Source: an uncultured Eubacterium sp.
Lineage (GTDB): Bacteria; Bacillota; Clostridia; Lachnospirales; Lachnospiraceae
Assembly: GCA_910584065.1 (NCBI GenBank)
Contig: CAJTZN010000063.1
Location: forward strand, 1,402-14,009
Length of the DNA: 12,608 nt
Reading direction: 5' to 3'
Of this stretch, positions 1-4,880 are shown piece by piece. The notes below the pieces were generated by a model. That model saw only the letters and a list, made by a program, of their open reading frames with translations, was not told the origin of the DNA and ran no database searches. Positions within the stretch are counted from its first letter, which is position 1; each line of letters begins with the position of its first letter. The position numbers and the translations under genes were made by a program.

Positions 1-465
1 CAGTGGAAGGGGAGAATCAGTCTTGAGAATTTCACTCCTTATCCGAAAAATCCCATAATAGCGAAGTTTTTTGTAAACATTGGATATGCGGATTCCCTTG
101 GTTCCGGTGTTCGGAATTTGTATAAATACACGAAAATCTATTCCGATGCAGAACCAGATTTTGAAGAAAACGATGTTTTTAGGCTGAGCGTGCCTATGCG
201 ACCAGCGGGAGCGACGCTGACAGGCGATAGAAAAAACAATGAGGTTACAAAAGTTACAGAAAAGGTTACAGAAGTTACAGATGTTACAGAAAAAAGGATT
301 ATTGAATTATTAAAAGATAACTCAAGATATAAAACGACTGAACTTGCTGAAATGCTTGATATAAGCAGAAAAACTGTATCTATTAAGCTTAAGAACTTAA
401 GAGAAAAAGGGATTATAGACAGAGTGGGGTCTGATAGAAAGGGGTATTGGAATATTTTTCTGTAA
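1..465 (+). CDS. AlbA_2/RecG-like ATP-binding transcriptional regulator, C-terminal part
   Basis: The reading frame is open from the first base of the window, so this is the last 154 residues of a longer protein whose 5' end lies outside. The visible start has the pattern NFTPYPKNPIIAKFF...GYADSLGSGVRN, the typical end of the HATPase_c_4 module in AlbA_2-domain proteins often labelled putative transcriptional regulator or ATP-dependent DNA helicase RecG-like. A low-complexity Val-Thr-rich linker follows (codons at 241-297), then a winged helix-turn-helix (TTELAEMLDISRKTVSIKLK with a wing ending GYW), so DNA binding is likely. The TTG at 118 is an internal codon, not the start, because homologous sequence continues upstream of it. 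Such proteins are common next to mobile or accessory genes and their targets are generally unknown. The family call is firm; the biological role is not known. Confidence 0.85.
   Translation, partial: QWKGRISLENFTPYPKNPIIAKFFVNIGYADSLGSGVRNLYKYTKIYSDAEPDFEENDVFRLSVPMRPAGATLTGDRKNNEVTKVTEKVTEVTDVTEKRIIELLKDNSRYKTTELAEMLDISRKTVSIKLKNLREKGIIDRVGSDRKGYWNIFL
244..291 (+). repeat. In-frame GTTACA repeats encoding a Val-Thr linker
   Basis: Five GTTACA copies start at 244, 253, 265, 274 and 283. The spacings of 9, 12, 9 and 9 bases are all multiples of three, so each copy encodes Val-Thr and copy-number change would keep the frame. The result is a charged VTEK-type linker between the ATPase module and the winged helix. 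Similar VTEK linkers are common in this family. Confidence 0.8.
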
Positions 466-481
466 CTTTCAGGTTACAGAA
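458..481 (+). other. 9-bp inverted repeat across the stop codon
   Basis: TTCTGTAAC (458-466) pairs perfectly with GTTACAGAA (473-481) around a 6-base loop. The left arm contains the TAA stop (463-465) of the upstream gene. No T run follows on the + strand, so it is not a convincing intrinsic terminator. The right arm repeats the GTTACAGA unit of the upstream linker, so it may have arisen from those repeats. It could be an mRNA-end hairpin or a protein site. Confidence 0.55.
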
Positions 482-660
482 GTTGGAGAAAAAGGATGCA
501 TTATATTTTTGAAATTTGGGTTTTGACACCCTATATCATGGGAAGTCTTAAATAAACTATTGATAAAATGGTAGAAGTGTATTAAAATATTGTCACGTAA
601 TTGTGATATCATAGATGCTGCGGAGCAGGCATCAAAATATGTGGAGGGTGTGGACAGTGT
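466..660 (+). other. Intergenic region with promoter and leader hairpin
   Basis: I see no coding sequence here. The region holds the right arm of the hairpin at 458-481, the promoter at 560-588, and a leader hairpin in which GATGC (614-618) pairs with GCATC (629-633), extended by TGC/GCA (619-621/625-627) with one bulged G. GGAGG at 643-647 is the ribosome binding site candidate for the next gene. Confidence 0.5.
560..588 (+). promoter_or_regulatory. Sigma-A type promoter for the 661 gene
   Basis: The -35 box TTGATA (560-565) and -10 box TAAAAT (583-588) are exactly 17 bases apart, each one mismatch from consensus. Transcription would start near 595, giving a leader of about 65 nt before the 661 gene. 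A separate TTGACA at 523-528 lacks a good -10 box at the right spacing. Confidence 0.6.
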
Positions 661-1112
661 GTGGTTTGCATGGAGTGTGCTAGTAAATTTTATTCCATTT
701 TGCAGAATAAAGTAGTCGAACGAGCGCTTCCGATGGAAATGGTTGATTATTTTTCAAACAATAGTCAGTTACAGTATTATATTTCTGCGTATGAAAACGT
801 TAAACAAAGCCGGGACATCAATAATTCGTTGTTGTGTTTGAAAGGTTTTTCATCATCAACACCTATGATAAACTCTGCCGTATTTAGTAAAAATACTTGT
901 GTTGGAGGAGGGTTTTATCTAAACGTAAATGGATTTGGCGTTGTGATTGATCCAGGGATAGGTTTTGTGGAAAATATGCACAGAGAAGGGATTTTTATTG
1001 AAGACATCTACATAATGTGGATGACAATGTTCCTTCGGTATCTCCACAGATTAGTAAACAGTTCGAAAGATCCGTGATAAGAATGGAAGGTGTTGGCAGC
1101 ATTAAACCTTAA
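661..1112 (+). pseudogene. Damaged MBL-fold hydrolase-like gene with internal deletion
   Basis: Frame 1 runs from GTG 661 to a stop at 1075-1077 (138 aa). About 115 residues look like the N-terminal part of a metallo-beta-lactamase-fold hydrolase: a leader region, then INSAVF, GGGFYLNVNGFGVVIDPG and IFIEDI, the strands that usually precede the HxHxDH metal motif. The metal motif is absent; the frame runs into unrelated residues (IYIMWMTMFLRY) and stops. In frame 3 the same DNA encodes a plausible protein end (VDDNVPSVSPQISKQFERSV, continuing to GVGSIKP) that stops at 1110-1112. The simplest reading is an internal deletion that removed the catalytic core and joined two ends out of frame near 1005-1020. 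GGAGG at 643-647 lies 13 bases before GTG 661; ATG 670 is an alternative start. The family assignment is tentative. The ORF could instead be a short intact protein of unknown function. Confidence 0.5.
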
Positions 1113-1127
1113 CAACATTTCATGTTG
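1113..1127 (-). terminator. Weak hairpin after the last operon gene
   Basis: CAACAT (1113-1118) pairs with ATGTTG (1122-1127) around a 3-base loop, 5 bases past the acyltransferase stop on the - strand. The sequence that follows on that strand begins TTAAGG and is only moderately T-rich, so termination would be weak. It also lies just after the + strand stop at 1110-1112, between convergent genes. Confidence 0.3.
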
Positions 1128-1132
1128 ATTCG

Positions 1133-2248
1133 TCATTCTGCCTTCGTATACAACCCCTTTGTCAGTCTCTTGGATCTGCCCAGCTTACGCAGCAGCCATC
1201 GCTCCACCGTATACTGGCGGAGTAGGTCGATCCCGACGCAGACTACATATACAAGAAGCACCGTACAAACGGCATGGGATACGGACTTCCAAAAGGGAGA
1301 GGAATAATATCTGTCATTCTGAAACAGATCCGTCCACAGAAAACGCCGCATCGTATCGCTGTTCGCGTGAATCAGCAGGACTCCAAACGTAGTGGAGGAA
1401 ATTCGATTGATACATATGCTGTTTTTGATTTTTATATTTTTAAACAGAAGGAATAGCGAAATAGCACACGTTACGGCCAGAAACTTATTGCATCCGTAAA
1501 CCATGTGATAGGCGCTGAAAAAGCGGTATTTTCGATCAATAAGGTCGAAAAGGACTATGCTGCCGCATACGCAGAAGATTGAAAGAACAGATAACATCAA
1601 ACCGCTGCGAAGTGTGTCCAGATTCGGTCGAGGGTATAACCGAATATACCCACCGATCAGATATGCAGTGGCATACCATCCAAGTCCTTCCCAGTGATTG
1701 GCGTTAGTCCACCCAGAAGCCGTTTTATGAAAATAAAAGGTGCTCAATATCGTAAACAAAAAGAGAAGGATTCCGAGTAATATCGTGTATTCCCGGCGGT
1801 TCATCGCATGTATCAATTTGTTTAAAAAAGGAACGAGCAACAACAAATACAGGAACAAGAACATAAACACATCCCGGCCAGTTCCGACTCCTCCGAAAAA
1901 TGGGAAAAAGCCGGATAATAATGCCTGCATGCCGAGTGGTTTGTACCCGGCGATGAGGAAGATGGTATTTATCACAACATTATAAAACAGCCACTCCAAA
2001 AATAATCTGAGCCAGCGGTACAATGTCGCTTCCTGTGTGCACATAAAATAACCGGAAACTATGAGGAAACAGTTGATCGCGATTTTTCCTCCACAGCCGA
2101 AAATCTGCATAAATACCATATGCGCGCTGACATGGTCTAGTTGGTAAAGACTTTGTATCTGTGAATTGACGACGTAATGGTGTGCGATCACTACAAGTAT
2201 CATTACAATCCGAAATAATTCAATGTTCGAATTCCGCTCTTTTCTCAA
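1133..2248 (-). CDS. Membrane acyltransferase-3 (OafA/YrhL-like), O-acetylation
   Basis: This is a polytopic acyltransferase of the AT3 family, which moves acetyl or similar groups onto extracytoplasmic sugars. It begins RKERNSNIELFRIVMILVV followed by HHY, the conserved Arg and His region at the first helix, then GKIAINCFLIVSGYF, typical of the family, and about ten hydrophobic segments. I place the start at TTG 2248, giving 371 aa, not at ATG 2263. GGAGGG (2260-2255) sits 6 bases before the TTG, and the TTG overlaps the upstream TGA as TTGA, which implies translational coupling. ATG 2263 has no ribosome binding site upstream. It is the last gene of the operon, so its likely target is the surface polymer or its sugar side chain. 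Hand-counted GC in row 1801-1860 is 33 percent, well below the preceding gene. Confidence 0.85.
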   Translation of the reverse strand: MRKERNSNIELFRIVMILVVIAHHYVVNSQIQSLYQLDHVSAHMVFMQIFGCGGKIAINCFLIVSGYFMCTQEATLYRWLRLFLEWLFYNVVINTIFLIAGYKPLGMQALLSGFFPFFGGVGTGRDVFMFLFLYLLLLVPFLNKLIHAMNRREYTILLGILLFLFTILSTFYFHKTASGWTNANHWEGLGWYATAYLIGGYIRLYPRPNLDTLRSGLMLSVLSIFCVCGSIVLFDLIDRKYRFFSAYHMVYGCNKFLAVTCAISLFLLFKNIKIKNSICINRISSTTFGVLLIHANSDTMRRFLWTDLFQNDRYYSSPFWKSVSHAVCTVLLVYVVCVGIDLLRQYTVERWLLRKLGRSKRLTKGLYTKAE

Positions 2249-2805
2249 TTGCGTTCCCTCCATTCTGATTCGTACTCCAAAAGCTTCCGGCTGCGTTCAC
2301 GGATCACACGGCACGGGACTCCGACGTTGACCGTCCAGGGGGCGATATCATGATTGATCAGTGACATCGCGCCTACCGACGCGCCCTCCCCGACGTTTAC
2401 ACCGGGAAGAACCGTACTTCCGGAGCCGATGATCACATGTTTTCCGATGCTCACATCTTCGGAGACGACATGCCGGTATTGTTCGGGAACGAGTGGGTTT
2501 ACCATGGATTCTCCGGAATAGTCGTCACTTTCCGCATAAATGGAAATGCGGGAAGAGATGGCGGTGTAATCTCCGATCTGGATCCGGGAACTGCCCGCAA
2601 ACATCGAAGTATAAGCGGAGATGTGGACGTAGTTCTGGATGATGATATTTCCACTTAACAGACAGAAATCATCAATCCGGACATGGTTGCCGAGACATAT
2701 GTTTTCTGCGCCGTAAATACTGCATTTACGGCTGATGCGGACGTCATCGCCATATTGTTTTAACCCTAATTGTTTTAACTCTTCTTCAGAATAAAAGCTT
2801 GTCAT
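2245..2805 (-). CDS. VioB/WbbJ-like left-handed beta-helix acetyltransferase
   Basis: The 186-residue protein is built of hexapeptide repeats. Turns such as ICLGNHVRIDD, IQIGDYTAIS, VSIGKHVIIGSGSTVLPGV and VGEGASVGAMSLINHDI lie between about residues 28 and 155, and the family ending WTVNVGVPCRVIRER is at 157-171. This fold makes trimers that use acetyl-CoA. The gene lies 6 nt after the sugar aminotransferase gene, with AAAGGG upstream of its ATG. That pairing is typical for nucleotide-activated amino sugars (for example VioA-VioB or FdtB-FdtC), so N-acylation of the new amino group is the most likely role. O-acetylation of a polymer is the alternative. Its stop overlaps the next gene as TTGA. 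The GC content is high (58 percent in row 2341-2400). Confidence 0.85.
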   Translation of the reverse strand: MTSFYSEEELKQLGLKQYGDDVRISRKCSIYGAENICLGNHVRIDDFCLLSGNIIIQNYVHISAYTSMFAGSSRIQIGDYTAISSRISIYAESDDYSGESMVNPLVPEQYRHVVSEDVSIGKHVIIGSGSTVLPGVNVGEGASVGAMSLINHDIAPWTVNVGVPCRVIRERSRKLLEYESEWRERN

Positions 2806-2811
2806 TGTTGT

Positions 2812-3930
2812 TCACCCTTTCCGCATGTTTATGATAAGGTCGCAGATCCGATCCACGGCTTCAAGCGGTAGGTCGGCGTACAGCGGCAGGGTCAGCACCT
2901 GTCTGGAAACGTGCAGAGCTATCGGAGTATCAGTCATGTCAAACTGATCGTGGTAGCAGTCAAACGTACTGGTCAGCGGGTAGAAATATTTTCTGGAAAA
3001 GATATTGTTTGCCTTCAGGCAGTTGCTGACTTCATTTCTCGTTGCGCCGAACGTTTCCGCGTCGATCAGGATGGGGAAATAGGCGTAGTTCGGTGTTACG
3101 TCTTTCTGTTCCGTATTCAGGTGTATCCCGGGGAGATCAGAAAGGCGCACCCGGTAATGTTCTACTACCTTTTTCCGTTTTTCAATCTCGCTGTCCAGAT
3201 AACGCAGGTTACAGAGTCCCATCGCCGCCTGCAGTTCGTTCATTTTCGCGTTTGCACCGACGCCATCCACTGTTACTTCGTCGCGGATCCCGAAATTTTT
3301 CAGCCGGAACAGGCGTCGTCCGTAGGATTCGTCACGGAAGCAGACGGCTCCGCCTTCTACGGTATTGAACACTTTTGTGGCGTGGAAACTGAACATGGAT
3401 ACGTTTCCAAAGTTGCCGACGCCCTGTTCTTTGTATGTTTCGCCAAACGCGTGGGCTGCGTCGTAGATGACTTTCAGTTCATATTTGTCGGCAATACGGG
3501 CGATTTCCTCTATCTGGCATATGTTTCCATAGACGTGGACCGGCAGGATGGCTACTGTGCGGTCTGTGATCAGGCGTTCTAATTTGGAAACGTCGATCGT
3601 GTAATCGTCTTTGTCAATATCGCAGAATACGGGTTTTAGTCCGTTCCGGACGATGGCGTGTGTCGTGGAGGCGAATGTAAATGGTGTCGTGATCACTTCT
3701 CCACCCTTGTGCAGATGCAGCGCCTGTATTCCGAGTTCCAGTGCCATGTGGCCGTTTGCAAACAGGGAAACATGGTCGACATCCAGATAGTCCTCGAGTT
3801 TTTCTGTCAGATGTTCGTGCTTTGTGCCCATGTTGGTCAGCCAGTGGCTGTCCCACAGTCCCCGGATTTCTTCCACATATTCTTCCAGCGGCGGCATGGA
3901 AGATCTCGTAACGAGTATTTTTTCATTCAT
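2812..3930 (-). CDS. VioA-like sugar aminotransferase, DegT/DnrJ/EryC1/StrS family
   Basis: This PLP-dependent enzyme puts an amino group on a nucleotide-activated keto sugar. The family signatures are complete: NGHMALELGIQAL (59-71), TTPFTFASTTHAIVRNG (81-97), D157 in YDAAHAFG for the cofactor ring nitrogen, and the Schiff-base lysine K186 in SFHATKVFNTVEGGAV. The N-terminal pattern LVTRSSMPPLEEYVEEI followed by WLTNMG closely matches dTDP-4-amino-4,6-dideoxyglucose transaminases of the VioA type as I recall them, which suggests dTDP-4-keto-6-deoxyglucose as substrate. That substrate call is inference; the superfamily call is firm. At 372 aa it is full length. Its ATG overlaps the end of the glycosyltransferase gene by 8 nt (ATGAATGA), with AAGGAGG 9 nt upstream. 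The rmlA and rmlB genes needed for the precursor are not in this window. Confidence 0.9.
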   Translation of the reverse strand: MNEKILVTRSSMPPLEEYVEEIRGLWDSHWLTNMGTKHEHLTEKLEDYLDVDHVSLFANGHMALELGIQALHLHKGGEVITTPFTFASTTHAIVRNGLKPVFCDIDKDDYTIDVSKLERLITDRTVAILPVHVYGNICQIEEIARIADKYELKVIYDAAHAFGETYKEQGVGNFGNVSMFSFHATKVFNTVEGGAVCFRDESYGRRLFRLKNFGIRDEVTVDGVGANAKMNELQAAMGLCNLRYLDSEIEKRKKVVEHYRVRLSDLPGIHLNTEQKDVTPNYAYFPILIDAETFGATRNEVSNCLKANNIFSRKYFYPLTSTFDCYHDQFDMTDTPIALHVSRQVLTLPLYADLPLEAVDRICDLIINMRKG

Positions 3931-4879
3931 GGGGGAGGTCCTCCTTTTTTTCTACGTTGATCGTGTCACGAACGGTGCTTCTTGACAACCCGCTCGATGA
4001 CAGGTACATTCTTCCGATGTATTCACCGAGTATCCCGATGCCTAATAGCTGGACGCCGGAAAAGAAGATGATCGTAACCATAAGTGACGTCCAGCCGATC
4101 GACTGTGTTCCGCCCAGACACCGCTGGATGATCAGTGCTATGATGATAAAGAAACTGATGATCGTCAGGATGCTTCCGAACCGGATCGCGATGCGCAGGG
4201 GCTGGACGGAAAAATTTAAAAAGCCGTTCAGCCAGAGTCCCAGCAGTTTTTTCAGTGTATAATTGGATTTTCCGTTGGTCCGCTCTCGGTGTTCGACATC
4301 CAGGTTTGCGACGTTTTTTGTGACGGCGAAAATGATGCCGTACAGGTAAGGGTAATGGTTCGCGTACTGCACCATCGCGTCCCTGACAAAACTTCTCATG
4401 ACATAGAAGCTGTTGACACGGATGTGCTTTGGTTTTCCGAGCATGAATTCTGTCATTTTATTGTTTACCTTGCTGCCAAAACGGCGAAAGCCGCTTTCCT
4501 TTTGTTCCGGGTATCTAGCGAATACGACGTCGTAGTTTTCACGCTGCAGTTTATCGAGCATGCGCAGGATTTCCGCGGCCGGCATCTGCAGGTCGTCGTC
4601 CATTTCGACGATGAATTCCCCTTCTGCGTAGCGGTAGCCCTCGATCACCGCATTGGTCTGTCCGACGTTTTGCGAGAGGTGCAGAACTTTGATCCGAGGG
4701 TCTTTTTCGGCAATTTTTTTTACCAGTTCATATACGCCGTCGGGACTGTAATCGTCGACTAATACGACCTCGTAGTCGTATTCATTCTGCGCGGAAAAGG
4801 CGGTTTGGATCTCGTCCAGAACGGCCTGTATCGTCTTTTCGGAATTGTATAGTCCGATCACAATGGATATTTTTGTCAT
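3923..4879 (-). CDS. Polyprenyl-phosphate glycosyltransferase, GT2 (GtrB/CsbB/DPM1-like)
   Basis: The 318-residue protein has a cytoplasmic GT-A domain followed by two membrane helices (about 233-253 and 262-283). The motifs are complete: VDDYSPDG (41-48), the metal and sugar site MDDDLQMP (93-100), and RTNGKSNY (200-207), the R-x-x-G-x-S-x-Y signature of the dolichol-phosphate-mannose synthase branch. Family members such as GtrB, ArnC and CsbB transfer one sugar from a nucleotide donor to undecaprenyl phosphate at the inner membrane face. The gene follows yfhO after a single base and precedes the amino-sugar genes, which fits loading of that amino sugar onto the lipid for use by YfhO. GGGAGG (4896-4891) lies 11 bases before the ATG, inside the end of yfhO. 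The sugar substrate is inferred from context only. Confidence 0.9.
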   Translation of the reverse strand: MTKISIVIGLYNSEKTIQAVLDEIQTAFSAQNEYDYEVVLVDDYSPDGVYELVKKIAEKDPRIKVLHLSQNVGQTNAVIEGYRYAEGEFIVEMDDDLQMPAAEILRMLDKLQRENYDVVFARYPEQKESGFRRFGSKVNNKMTEFMLGKPKHIRVNSFYVMRSFVRDAMVQYANHYPYLYGIIFAVTKNVANLDVEHRERTNGKSNYTLKKLLGLWLNGFLNFSVQPLRIAIRFGSILTIISFFIIIALIIQRCLGGTQSIGWTSLMVTIIFFSGVQLLGIGILGEYIGRMYLSSSGLSRSTVRDTINVEKKEDLPHE

Positions 4880-4880
4880 G

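Noticed and set aside
523..551. TTGACA at 523-528 as the main promoter of the left intergenic region
   Set aside because: At 16-18 bases spacing the possible -10 boxes (for example TCTTAA) are poor, while 560-588 fits well on both boxes.
2911..3582. 223-residue + strand open frame opposite the aminotransferase gene
   Set aside because: It is the antisense shadow of a strongly conserved PLP enzyme, has no ribosome binding site, and its sequence has no recognisable domain.
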